Below, piece by piece: positions 34,441-44,227 of a stretch of DNA of 64,000 bases. The translations under genes were made by a program, and so were the position numbers. The DNA is taken from NCBI GenBank assembly GCA_036365455.1, contig JAWQUS010000016.1, positions 13,539,001 through 13,603,000 on the forward strand, read 5' to 3'. Every line of letters begins with the position of its first letter. Position 1 is the stretch's first letter. The stretch is from Macrosoma leucophasiata. Taxonomy: Eukaryota > Arthropoda > Insecta > Lepidoptera > Hedylidae. The notes under the pieces are model-generated. The model did no database searches and was not told the DNA's origin. It saw only the letters and a program-made list of their open reading frames with translations.

Positions 34441-35076
34441 TTTATTATTTACTTCGTTGCAATATTAATTATTTATTCATTTTACTGCTACCTTTATATT
34501 TATGCACGAATGAAAAACATTTACCAATTGTAAGTTACATTTTCTGGTTTGAATTTAAACACCGACTCTGAAAACGTGAAATTTCGTACAAGTACGGATA
34601 ATGGATAGGCTCTCCGCCCAAATCGATACCTATCTTTCCTGTTATGCACACCATTTGCTTCATGGAGTAATGTTTTTCTATGTGCTTACGATATTTTCAT
34701 ATTTATGACGACATAAACCTCCGTAGGCGCCTTTTCTTTTCATTGAGAAGAGGGCAGTTGTTTCTATAAGAAATAAAAATATTAACATTTTCTTCCTTCA
34801 AAGTTATAAAATAAAACAGTAATAAACGAAATGTTTCCTTGTAGGCTGTAAAAGTGTTTTAGATGAATTTAAACAAGTTCGAATGGTTTGGGGCTTGGTG
34901 AAATGCGAATATGGTAATGTAATGAGTTTAGAGTTGTCTGAGGCTCGGTGTTAGGAGTATTTAATTGCTGACATGCATGCAGATTACACATGAGATGCAT
35001 TAAGTTGTATAAACTTGATGCAGTATTCATTAGTCAGTTGGGTAATACGTTTTTAAAACTAGTTATGTCATCGTTA

Positions 35077-35690
35077 TCTATACTTATAATAAAACTGTAG
35101 AAGTGTGAATTCTGTACATTAAAAATATTGAAAAAATAAATACCAGGGGATGTTACTAGAACAATACCGAACCCAAATATGTGATTAGAAGATTTTTTGT
35201 CTGTCTGTCTGTCTGTCTGTTTGTTCAAGCATCACAGAAAAACTTGGTATGATTTTACTTTAATCTTTGGCGCACAACACTGGGTACTTTTTATCCCGGA
35301 AAAATGTCTGTTTGTCTGTGTGTTTGTGCACGCTAATATCAGAAACGGCTTATTCGATTTGCGGTTTCACATATATATTGTGGTAAGTTTCACTTAACAT
35401 TTAGTGTTTGTTTCATGTAAATCGGTTCAGAAATAAAAAAAGTTATGTCAATTTAAAGAATCATATCGAATATTTTTAAGCTGTTCTGTATCATAGTTCT
35501 ATTTTTTAGGGTTATTTCGTACCTAAAAGGTAAAAACGGACTCTACGGATTACTAATCCTCCATTGTCTGTCTGTCTGTCCGTCCGTCCGTTTGTCTGTC
35601 ACCAGCCTGTATCTCATAAATCGTGATAGCTAGAAAGCCAACATTTTCACAAATTATGTATTTCCGATACCGCTATATCTCTACATCTAT
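35077..35690 (+). mobile_element. Composite repeat (Helitron head, CTGT tracts, GGTTCCGTA block), copy 2
   Basis: It shows the same block order as 29917-30545 in the same orientation, with a deletion of about 30 bp after 'caagcatcacagaaaaac'. Confidence 0.7.
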
Positions 35691-36208
35691 ACAAATAAAT
35701 AAAATTGGAGTGTCTGTTTGTAATATTAAAATAACCTATACCAAAACAACATTTTTTACAATTTTATGTCAGACTTTCGGTCTGTCTGTCTGTCTGTTTG
35801 GCGAGGCTAATCTTGGGAACGGCTGGACCGATTTTGACGGGTCTTTCACTGGCAGATAGCTGATGTGATAACTTAGGAGGAGTAACTTAGGCTACTTTTA
35901 TCTCCATACAATAAGTAGAATTGGAGTGTATCCGACTTTGACGGGACTTCCACGGGTAGAAAGATAATGTTATGAGGAGTAACTTAGGCTACTTTTATCT
36001 CCATACATCCATACATACGAACAAACCTACATACAAATAAGTAGAATAGGAGTGTATCCAACTTTGACGGGACTTCCACGGGTAGCTAGCTGATGTAATA
36101 AGGAGTAACATACGCTACTTTTATACTAGCTACGCCCACGACTTCGTCCGGGTATATACTGAACAATCATATTTTTTCTCACGTGGACGAAGTCGCGGCC
36201 ACAGCTAG
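35686..36208 (+). mobile_element. Helitron-like element with repeated interior
   Basis: It starts 'tctatacaaataaataaaa' and ends 'acgaagtcgcggccacagc' then CTAG. The block 'ggagtgtatccgactttg' / 'acgggacttccacgggtag' occurs twice in tandem (about 35935 and 36052). An opposing 'ctagctacgcccacgactt' occurs at 36126. It is related to 39792-40104. Confidence 0.6.
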
Positions 36209-36351
36209 TTATAAAATATGTCCATAAGGGTTGCGTTTCGTTATTAGATGGTAAGTTTAGGCAAAATAATATGTCAAATCGGTACTGAGGAGTCAATTTA
36301 GAGTTCGTTCTATAGAAAATGTTTTTATTTATCAATAGAAAAAAAACTAGA

Positions 36352-36530
36352 GAGAAGAGACCAAAACTGGCCTACCTTGACCAAATAGGTCGAGTACTGT
36401 CTGAGGGTGCGATCTCAAGTCTTAGGAATCGGCGTGCATGTATGAAGAGAATGATGAATGTAGAAGAAGTACGTCAGTGTCAAGACCGAGATATCTGGCG
36501 CTACACACTCTCTGCCCGCCCCAAAAGGTT
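36352..36530 (+). pseudogene. RTE-like LINE 3' coding remnant
   Basis: Plus-strand translation RPKLAYLDQIGRVLSEGAIS, then SLRNRRACMKRMMN, matches the end of the RTE-like ORF at 10.2-10.4 kb (RPRLTYHDQIGRVLSDAGIK). It ends at 'actctctgcccgcccc' without the microsatellite tail. Confidence 0.7.
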
Positions 36531-36559
36531 TCAATAAAGTCCCGTTCCCATACTCAAGA

Positions 36560-36650
36560 GGCCAAATCTATTATGTCTCTGTGCTGGAAATTACAGAGCC
36601 GTATGATGCTATCTGACCGGAACATTACCATTTGACGGCAAGTAGTAGGT
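36560..36650 (-). mobile_element. SINE family A fragment, minus strand
   Basis: 'tctctgtgctggaaattac', 'ctatctgaccggaacatta', 'ccatttgacggcaagtag' is reversed family A. It abuts a plus-strand copy. Confidence 0.6.
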
Positions 36651-36651
36651 A

Positions 36652-36945
36652 TATTTTACCGGTGGTAGAGCTCCAGTGACGGAGCTCGCGGGTGTAGGCA
36701 CCACCGCATTACCTAATATACTTGCCGCTAAATGGTAGTATTCAACACTATCGTGTTCCGGCCAGGTGGTAATGTACGGCCCTGTAATTTCCGGCACAGG
36801 GGCATAACACCTTAGGCCTCAGGAGTGGTAACGCATCTGTATTTAGAGCTTGGTCTTTGTGTGGGTGTCTATAGGCTGCAGTCATCACTTAACATCGATG
36901 TGAGCTGCATGCTTGTTTGCCACTTCCATTACATTAAAAAAGTAG
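36652..36945 (+). mobile_element. SINE family A, near full-length reference copy
   Basis: It is the best-preserved copy: 'ggtggtagagctccagtg' (5'), 'caccaccgcattacctaat', 'tatcgtgttccggccagg', 'ataggctgcagtcatcac' and 'tttgccacttccattacat' with an A-rich end (3'). The length is about 290 bp. No tRNA or 5S promoter is evident at the 5' end, so it may be a LINE-derived non-autonomous element. Confidence 0.75.
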
Positions 36946-37032
36946 ACTAGGTAACGTACCTGTGTGCCTGCCTGCGCCCAAGAGCTCCGTCACTTGCGCT
37001 CTACCCCCACTAGTTACTTGGAGTCTAAGGGC

Positions 37033-37162
37033 GAGATTCACAGACCGCACTACGACTTTACTTTCGAGCAAAGTACGCTTCGAACTGTCAAAACCCATAC
37101 ATTTCTGACAGTTCTAAGCATACTTTGCTCAAAGTAAAGTCGTAGTGCGGTCTGTGATTCTC
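37033..37162. mobile_element. Palindromic MITE
   Basis: The ends (gagattcacagaccgcact) and reverse complement pair over about 55 bp with few mismatches. The centre is 'acccatacatttctgacag'. A weaker, diverged relative may lie at about 7455-7645 (gaccgcactacgacta ... attcgtagtgactg). Confidence 0.85.
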
Positions 37163-37677
37163 ACCATAAGTCTCAAGCTACAACGTCAAAAGTTGAACTA
37201 ATAGTTTCGAAAAGATGTACAATGTACAGCGTTATTATGTAGTAGCCGTATGAAATGTTGATGTAATGTGAAAGTATTTTCCGCATAAACTTTCCGGAAA
37301 ATATGTGGCATGTTGACTTGTCTTCTGTTACTTGTAATATAAAGTAAGCAAACAATTTCATATTCATATATTCGTTTTTTTGCTTTTGCATATAATTTAT
37401 CTTGTTTCATAGTTTTTTCCTTTAGGCAAATCTCGGGCCATAACTTGTAACAGTATGGCGTTTGTCAGATATTTTACAATTAACAGTGCGTACTGTGCCC
37501 GATAATTCAATGAAATAATAATTATTGTGCATGCAAACGATGTTACAGTCGTAATTTATGGCTGTTGGTGCCCCTGTCGGCGAATTTTGTTTTCGCAATT
37601 TATTGTTAGCTTATTAGCTTTTAGCATTCTGAAAGTTTGTCTGAAGGATGGATGGTATAGATTAACAATCTTAGGTT

Positions 37678-37800
37678 TTTAGGGCTCCGTATTCCAAACG
37701 GAAAAACATTTAGAACCTTATAGAATGTGTTTGTGTGTCTGTCTGTCCCAGTAAATTTACTTGAAAACTACTGAACCAATAGATGAGGATCAATACCGCC
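37678..37800 (+). repeat. GGTTCCGTA-type dispersed repeat, diverged
   Basis: 'tttttagggctccgtattc', 'ggaaaaacatttagaacc' and 'gtctgtctgtccc' follow the order of the other copies. Confidence 0.4.
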
Positions 37801-37814
37801 ACTGTTCGAGGATT

Positions 37815-38330
37815 TATTTATAATTTTTTTATGTCAAAGGATTGACAGACAAGTAGATGGGCCACTTGATGGAAAGTAGTCACCGTCGCCTATGAACATT
37901 TGCAACACCAGGGGACTCGCCAACGCGCTGGCAGCCCTGAAGGACTCTTTTGACGCCATTTTTGAAGAACCCCATATTGTAGCACCTAGGGAACACCTCA
38001 GAGGGAAATTAATTCCACAATTTACACGTTCTGGGCAAAAACGAACAACGTTAGAACCGCACCGTTGAATACTGCCAGGTATCATCTTCAGCGGGTAGTA
38101 CGGTATAGTAAAAGAGACGGTGTCACCATGTCGAACAGTTCAGCAGAGCACTCGCCATTGTAGAGACGGTATAAAACAAACAGACTCCCAATGTCTCTGC
38201 GCAGGCGCAAAAGTTCGAGCCTGTCAGTAAGTCCTGGGTCGTTAACAATACGAACGGCGCATCTTTGTAAGGAATCAAGTGGACCAAGTTGGTATTTGGA
38301 GGCTCCCGCCCACAAATAAGAGCAGTGTGT
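37815..38330 (-). mobile_element. CR1-like LINE 3' end, minus strand
   Basis: It carries the end of the RT ORF and a 3' UTR, finishing (in its own sense) with 'tcctttgacataaaaaa'. The 3' UTR words 'gtgactactttccatcaag' and 'tacttgtctgtcaat' parallel the 3' third of SINE family A. Confidence 0.75.
37870..38318 (-). pseudogene. Reverse transcriptase C-terminus, CR1-like, broken
   Basis: Reading down from 38315: MWAGASKYQLGPLDSLQRCA, VRIVNDPGLTDRLELLRLRR, DIGSLFVLYRLYNGECSAEL. After a frameshift follows SFLPRTCKLW, FPRCYNMGFFKNGVKRVLQG. This is the thumb and connection region seen at the C-terminus of CR1/L2-like LINE reverse transcriptases in moths (WAGA-QYQL-PLDRVQRRAARIV type). No palm or endonuclease is present. 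The clade name is from family knowledge and not tested. Confidence 0.65.
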
Positions 38331-38867
38331 ATAAAAAAGTTATAAAAATAGTTCTTTACCTAAATATTACAGGAAAACATACGCAAAGTTTATAGTGAAA
38401 TAGTTTAAATACCACAGATAGCAGCAAGGTAACCTAGCAATTCTCAATTGTACGGAACCCTGTACATGTGAGTGCGACTCGCATTTGATTTGTGTATTCA
38501 GTCTTAAAAATCTTTACTTTTGTCTTGTAAATATTTATCTTGTTTCTTAAAACTACTCAAGTCTTGCGTCGATTGAGGTCCTTGTGTCGCTTCAGCAACG
38601 ATTACTCGAAAAACATTTGGATTTATCATGTGCGATTTGTCAATGTGGACATTTGAAAAGGGCCCAATTTGTTGGCGGGGCTTTCTCAGTATGTATTTGC
38701 TTTTTGTATTCGCTAGTGCATGACAAACAGGCATGTTTTTGCTTATCTTATTTCTTGTTAATTTGTTTAAGAGAAAATGAGATACTTTAACACTATAATC
38801 TAACATTTTTTATTTTATTAATAAAATTATTCGTTGACATAAGATCGATTGTCCAAACTATGATTGC

Positions 38868-39312
38868 TTAAAGGCTGATTCACACATATCTGGGAAGACA
38901 CTGTTCCGACATAGTACTTACCGTCAACGTGAAAGTATGGAACATTCTGTTGATACCTATTTTTATCATTAAGTATTTTTGGACTATAATTTATTTTATT
39001 TTGTTTACTTTGACATATTAATCAACGTATCAGTTGTTATTCGCTTTAATTTTATATTTGTGATTTGACCTATCACAAGCAAATTCTATTATTTCCAAGT
39101 GATTAAATCAATTTTTGAGTTTAAGTTTGAGTTTGATAATTATTATTTCTACATTTTCTATTAACGTCACTGACAACTAGTCAGAATACTGCGTCGTCAA
39201 TGACACTGACTGGTGTGGATACCGGCCTAGAAAATGTATGAAATAATAATTATCACAGTGACGATACTGCGCCGGAATTGTGACTTCACTGATATGTGTG
39301 AATCAGCATTAA
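38868..39312. mobile_element. TTAA-flanked MITE
   Basis: The terminal repeats are AGGCTGATTCACACATAT and its complement (one mismatch), with TTAA at both edges (38868-38871, 39309-39312). Inside is a second inverted pair (39135-39160 with 39230-39256, tgataattattatttc type). The overlapping ORFs near 38.5-38.8 kb lie outside and have no motif. Confidence 0.75.
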
Positions 39313-39334
39313 GAAAAAAAAAATAAAATAGTTC

Positions 39335-39420
39335 GGGCGTGACTTGACTTCGCGGTCACTGGGATTCCTAGTCCAGCCTCTCTCCCAACTTGTTTACCGA
39401 AGTTTACATCTAACCGACGA
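39335..39420 (-). tRNA. Degenerate tRNA-like sequence of family T (T5)
   Basis: On the minus strand 'ggtaaacaagttgggagag' leads into 'gctggactaggaatcccag' and 'gaccgcgaagtcaagtc'. The family's anticodon-arm core survives, but the A-box, T stem and acceptor stem are broken. The 10-nt loop (ACTAGGAATC) matches that of the 6.2-kb copy. Confidence 0.5.
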
Positions 39421-39539
39421 TTTTTTCCTTGACATTTTTCCTACATCAGATTTTTCGTATCGTTGAAAAATTATTACCGAAATTATTATAGGTTCATCTA
39501 ATTTACTTGCCACAGATAATCAAAAAGATCACTGATTAG

Positions 39540-39781
39540 ACCACCGCATTACCTAAAATACTTACCGCTAAATGGTAGTGTTTAGCACTATTGTGTTCCG
39601 TTCAGGTGGTAATGTACGGCCCTGTAATTTCCGGCACAGAGGCATAACACCTTAAGCCTCAGGAGTGGTAACACATCTGCATTTTGACCTTTGTCTTTGT
39701 GTGGGTTATACGCTGCACTCATCACTTAACATCAATGTAAACTGCATGCTTGTTTGCCACATACATTACATAAAAAAAAAA
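39540..39781 (+). mobile_element. SINE family A, 5'-truncated
   Basis: It runs from 'accaccgcattacctaaaa' to 'catacattacat' and an A10 tail. The middle words are intact. Confidence 0.75.
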
Positions 39782-39791
39782 TGTTGACCAA

Positions 39792-40104
39792 TCTATACAA
39801 ATAAATAAAATTGGAGTGTCTGTTCGTAATATAACAATAACCGCTTTTTACTAAATGCATATGTGTACTGTACACGGTACATATACTAAAACAACATATT
39901 TAAAAAATGTTGTCTGTCTATCTGTTTGTTTCCGCTAATCTCGGGAACGGCTTTACCGATTTTGACGGGACTTTCATTGGCCGATAGCTTATGTAATAAG
40001 GAATAACTTAGGCTACTTTTATACTAGCTGGGCCCACGACTTCGTCCGGGTAGATACTGAACAATCATAAATTGTCACGCGGACGAAGTCGCGGGCACAG
40101 CTAG
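39792..40104 (+). mobile_element. Non-autonomous Helitron
   Basis: It starts TCTATACAAATAAATAAAA, contains 'ctcgggaacggctttaccg' and 'ggcccacgacttcgtccgg', and ends 'acgaagtcgcgggcacagc' then CTAG before T. Confidence 0.7.
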
Positions 40105-40475
40105 TTTGAAATAAAATATTTGAATTTTGTTCTCTTAAAGGGATATAAAGCTGGAGTTACAGATTACATTAAACTATAATTGCTAAAGTTGAAGCTTTGC
40201 AGAAACGGATGACCGATGCGAACTTTTCTGAAATACTATCTCGCGCTTTGATATAGCAACCAACCGAATTATATTTCCCTTGTGTAATATGTAGGTATAT
40301 GAAGATTAACATCTGCATGCAAGTGGGGGAAAACGGAGTATTATTAACAACGTTCTTATTATTTGAACTTTAAATACCTAACATTACATTTAACGAAAAG
40401 ATATAAAGAATAACGGAAAGAATTATTTGAGTGGGGATCGAACTCCGTTATCTAATCTACTTATCGCTAAAAAGT

Positions 40476-40761
40476 ATTTTTTTTAATGTAATGGAAGTGG
40501 CAAACAAGTATGCAGTTCACGTTGATGTTAAGTGATGACTGCAGCCTATAGACACCCACACAAAGACCAAGGTTAAAATACAGATGCGTTACCACTCCTG
40601 AGGCCTAAGGCGTTATGCCTCTGTGCCGGAAATTACAGGGCCGTACATTACCACCTGACCGAAATACGATAGTGCTGAACACTGCCATTTATCGGCAAGT
40701 ATATTAGGTAATGCGGTGGTGCCCACGCCCGCGAGCTCTGTCACTGGAGCTCTACCACCAG
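40476..40761 (-). mobile_element. SINE family A with target duplication
   Basis: It is near full length in reverse, with the T-rich tail at the left and 'gctctaccaccag' at the right. TAAAAAGT flanks it on both sides (40468-40475, 40762-40769), consistent with target-primed insertion. Confidence 0.75.
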
Positions 40762-40841
40762 TAAAAAGTTCAGCGCCATTATGTTTCGGTTAGGTGATAA
40801 CGTACGATCCTGTAATTAAATAAAAATAATAATAATATAAC

Positions 40842-41095
40842 TGGTGGTAGAGCTCGAGTGACGGAGCACGTTGACGTAAGCGTCACCATTAAGTAATCTA
40901 CTTGCCGCTAAATGGAAACGGCCGAAACCCAATGATTCAGCGCTATCTTGTTCTGTTCAGGTGGTAATGTAAAGCCCTGTAATTTCCAACACAGAGACAG
41001 AACAACTAACATCGTATGAGTGGCAACGTTTCTATTTTCTACGTTTGCATCACTGGTTGAAGATGTTTGTAGACTACAGTATAATAGTAATAACA
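40842..41095 (+). mobile_element. SINE family A, diverged
   Basis: 'ggtggtagagctcgagtga', 'ctacttgccgctaaatgg', 'tcaggtggtaatgtaaagc' and 'gagtggcaacgtttc' are in family order. A 5' fragment of another copy (gttcagcgccattatg) sits at 40768-40818. Confidence 0.6.
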
Positions 41096-41110
41096 CTGTG
41101 TAGTGTAGTA

Positions 41111-41277
41111 GTAACACATGACCGGATTCGGTTTCGCGACCAAATCCGACTCCGCCTACCAAACGCGTGCTAGCGGACCGCATCGGACCAAATCCGCTGT
41201 CGCTACACACGGCCAGATTTGATTCGTAGCGTAGCGAATCCGCTGTCCGCCCCGTACCAAATCCGGACGTGTGTTAC
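41111..41277. mobile_element. MITE with GTCCGGATTTGG-type ends, copy 2
   Basis: The ends are 'gtaacacatgaccggattc' and 'caaatccggacgtgtgtta'. The interior has 'tagcggaccgcatcggacc', as in copy 1 at 4705. Confidence 0.7.
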
Positions 41278-41389
41278 GACTATTACTTACCACGAATGTG
41301 AAAATTTCGCTCGTTTTCCCCTTTATGACATAAAAATATTAAAATATCTATTAATCATTTTTATTTTTAAAGAAATGAAAGAAAAATTT

Positions 41390-41465
41390 GACTTCAGGCG
41401 AGGCTCGAACTCGCGACCTACTGGGAATCTAGTCCAGCCGCTCTTCCAATTGAGCTACTGAAGCC
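41390..41465 (-). tRNA. tRNA-like gene 1 of 10 (left arm)
   Basis: This 76-nt cloverleaf has acceptor stem GGCTTCA/TGAAGTC with one G-T pair, D stem GCTC/GAGC, and T stem GCGAG/CTCGC around TTCGAGC. The anticodon arm pairs CTGG with CCAG around a 9-nt loop ACTAGATTC, so no anticodon can be named with confidence. TTTTT follows three bases after the 3' end, a Pol III terminator. Confidence 0.65.
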
Positions 41466-41694
41466 CTGCCCGATTTGTCGAATTCTTCCTTCACATCTAT
41501 TGCATTGGTTTATGGTACCAGTAGCGCCATCTATTACCAACTATGCTAGTTAGGCAACCGATATAATAGACTTTTCAGTTTATTGAATATCGTAAAGAAG
41601 TCGCTTTTACCCTTAATAATTGTTTTATATTATTTCGCATTAACACATGCTTGTGAAATATATTTTTATTTTTAAAGAAATGAAAGAAAAATTT

Positions 41695-41770
41695 GACTTC
41701 AGGCGAGGCTCGAACTCGCGACCTACTGGGAATCTAGTCCAGCCGCTCTTCCAATTGAGCTACTGAAGCC
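41695..41770 (-). tRNA. tRNA-like gene 2 of 10 (left arm)
   Basis: Its sequence is identical by eye to gene 1, displaced by 305 bp. Confidence 0.65.
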
Positions 41771-41999
41771 CTGCCCGATTTGTCGAATTCTTCCTTCACA
41801 TCTATTGCATTGGTTTATGGTACCAGTAGCGCCATCTATTACCAACTATGCTAGTTAGGCAACCGATATAATAGACTTTTCAGTTTATTGAATATCGTAA
41901 AGAAGTCGCTTTTACCCTTAATAATTGTTTTATATTATTTCGCATTAACACATGCTTGTGAAATATATTTTTATTTTTAAAGAAATGAAAGAAAAATTT

Positions 42000-42075
42000 G
42001 ACTTCAGGCGAGGCTCGAACTCGCGACCTACTGGGAATCTAGTCCAGCCGCTCTTCCAATTGAGCTACTGAAGCC
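42000..42075 (-). tRNA. tRNA-like gene 3 of 10 (left arm)
   Basis: Same sequence and spacing as its neighbours; middle unit of the left arm. Confidence 0.65.
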
Positions 42076-42304
42076 CTGCCCGATTTGTCGAATTCTTCCT
42101 TCACATCTATTGCATTGGTTTATGGTACCAGTAGCGCCATCTATTACCAACTATGCTAGTTAGGCAACCGATATAATAGACTTTTCAGTTTATTGAATAT
42201 CGTAAAGAAGTCGCTTTTACCCTTAATAATTGTTTTATATTATTTCGCATTAACACATGCTTGTGAAATATATTTTTATTTTTAAAGAAATGAAAGAAAA
42301 ATTT

Positions 42305-42380
42305 GACTTCAGGCGAGGCTCGAACTCGCGACCTACTGGGAATCTAGTCCAGCCGCTCTTCCAATTGAGCTACTGAAGCC
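42305..42380 (-). tRNA. tRNA-like gene 4 of 10 (left arm)
   Basis: Same sequence and 305-bp spacing. Confidence 0.65.
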
Positions 42381-42609
42381 CTGCCCGATTTGTCGAATTC
42401 TTCCTTCACATCTATTGCATTGGTTTATGGTACCAGTAGCGCCATCTATTACCAACTATGCTAGTTAGGCAACCGATATAATAGACTTTTCAGTTTATTG
42501 AATATCGTAAAGAAGTCGCTTTTACCCTTAATAATTGTTTTATATTATTTCGCATTAACACATGCTTGTGAAATATATTTTTATTTTTAAAGAAATGAAA
42601 GAAAAATTT

Positions 42610-42685
42610 GACTTCAGGCGAGGCTCGAACTCGCGACCTACTGGGAATCTAGTCCAGCCGCTCTTCCAATTGAGCTACTGAAGCC
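42610..42685 (-). tRNA. tRNA-like gene 5 of 10 (left arm, innermost)
   Basis: This is the last minus-strand unit. Its upstream region runs complete to the loop at 42776-42841. Confidence 0.65.
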
Positions 42686-42931
42686 CTGCCCGATTTGTCG
42701 AATTCTTCCTTCACATCTATTGCATTGGTTTATGGTACCAGTAGCGCCATCTATTACCAACTATGCTAGTTAGGCAACCGATATAATAGACTTTTCAGTT
42801 TATTGAATATCGTAAAGAAGTCGCTTTTACCCTTAATAATTGCCTAACTAGCATAGTTGGTAATAGATGGCGCTACTGGTACCATAAACCAATGCAATAG
42901 ATGTGAAGGAAGAATTCGACAAATCGGGCAG

Positions 42932-43007
42932 GGCTTCAGTAGCTCAATTGGAAGAGCGGCTGGACTAGATTCCCAGTAGGTCGCGAGTTCGAGCCTCGCC
43001 TGAAGTC
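42932..43007 (+). tRNA. tRNA-like gene 6 of 10 (right arm, innermost)
   Basis: This is the first plus-strand unit. Its upstream region starts abruptly at 'gcctaactagcatag' (42842), lacking the outer 66 bp present in other units. Confidence 0.65.
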
Positions 43008-43236
43008 AAATTTTTCTTTCATTTCTTTAAAAATAAAAATATATTTCACAAGCATGTGTTAATGCGAAATAATATAAAACAATTATTAAGGGTAAAAGCG
43101 ACTTCTTTACGATATTCAATAAACTGAAAAGTCTATTATATCGGTTGCCTAACTAGCATAGTTGGTAATAGATGGCGCTACTGGTACCATAAACCAATGC
43201 AATAGATGTGAAGGAAGAATTCGACAAATCGGGCAG

Positions 43237-43312
43237 GGCTTCAGTAGCTCAATTGGAAGAGCGGCTGGACTAGATTCCCAGTAGGTCGCGAGTTCGAGCC
43301 TCGCCTGAAGTC
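43237..43312 (+). tRNA. tRNA-like gene 7 of 10 (right arm)
   Basis: Identical by eye to gene 6, displaced by 305 bp, with a complete upstream region. Confidence 0.65.
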
Positions 43313-43541
43313 AAATTTTTCTTTCATTTCTTTAAAAATAAAAATATATTTCACAAGCATGTGTTAATGCGAAATAATATAAAACAATTATTAAGGGTAA
43401 AAGCGACTTCTTTACGATATTCAATAAACTGAAAAGTCTATTATATCGGTTGCCTAACTAGCATAGTTGGTAATAGATGGCGCTACTGGTACCATAAACC
43501 AATGCAATAGATGTGAAGGAAGAATTCGACAAATCGGGCAG

Positions 43542-43617
43542 GGCTTCAGTAGCTCAATTGGAAGAGCGGCTGGACTAGATTCCCAGTAGGTCGCGAGTTC
43601 GAGCCTCGCCTGAAGTC
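43542..43617 (+). tRNA. tRNA-like gene 8 of 10 (right arm)
   Basis: Same sequence and spacing; middle unit of the right arm. Confidence 0.65.
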
Positions 43618-43846
43618 AAATTTTTCTTTCATTTCTTTAAAAATAAAAATATATTTCACAAGCATGTGTTAATGCGAAATAATATAAAACAATTATTAAG
43701 GGTAAAAGCGACTTCTTTACGATATTCAATAAACTGAAAAGTCTATTATATCGGTTGCCTAACTAGCATAGTTGGTAATAGATGGCGCTACTGGTACCAT
43801 AAACCAATGCAATAGATGTGAAGGAAGAATTCGACAAATCGGGCAG

Positions 43847-43922
43847 GGCTTCAGTAGCTCAATTGGAAGAGCGGCTGGACTAGATTCCCAGTAGGTCGCG
43901 AGTTCGAGCCTCGCCTGAAGTC
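43847..43922 (+). tRNA. tRNA-like gene 9 of 10 (right arm)
   Basis: Same sequence and spacing. Confidence 0.65.
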
Positions 43923-44151
43923 AAATTTTTCTTTCATTTCTTTAAAAATAAAAATATATTTCACAAGCATGTGTTAATGCGAAATAATATAAAACAATTA
44001 TTAAGGGTAAAAGCGACTTCTTTACGATATTCAATAAACTGAAAAGTCTATTATATCGGTTGCCTAACTAGCATAGTTGGTAATAGATGGCGCTACTGGT
44101 ACCATAAACCAATGCAATAGATGTGAAGGAAGAATTCGACAAATCGGGCAG

Positions 44152-44227
44152 GGCTTCAGTAGCTCAATTGGAAGAGCGGCTGGACTAGATTCCCAGTAGG
44201 TCGCGAGTTCGAGCCTCGCCTGAAGTC
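44152..44227 (+). tRNA. tRNA-like gene 10 of 10 (right arm, outermost)
   Basis: This is the last unit. Its downstream arm ends 'gcgaaataatataaaac' directly before the right target duplication. Confidence 0.65.

Noticed and set aside
41219..41461. 80-codon plus-strand ORF
   Set aside because: It runs from a MITE into the antisense strand of a tRNA-like gene; an artefact of repeat sequence.
42686..42931. Hammerhead ribozyme in the array unit, as in Penelope-like elements and retrozymes
   Set aside because: I looked for CTGATGA and GAAA cores with a NUH site in the inter-tRNA sequence and found none.
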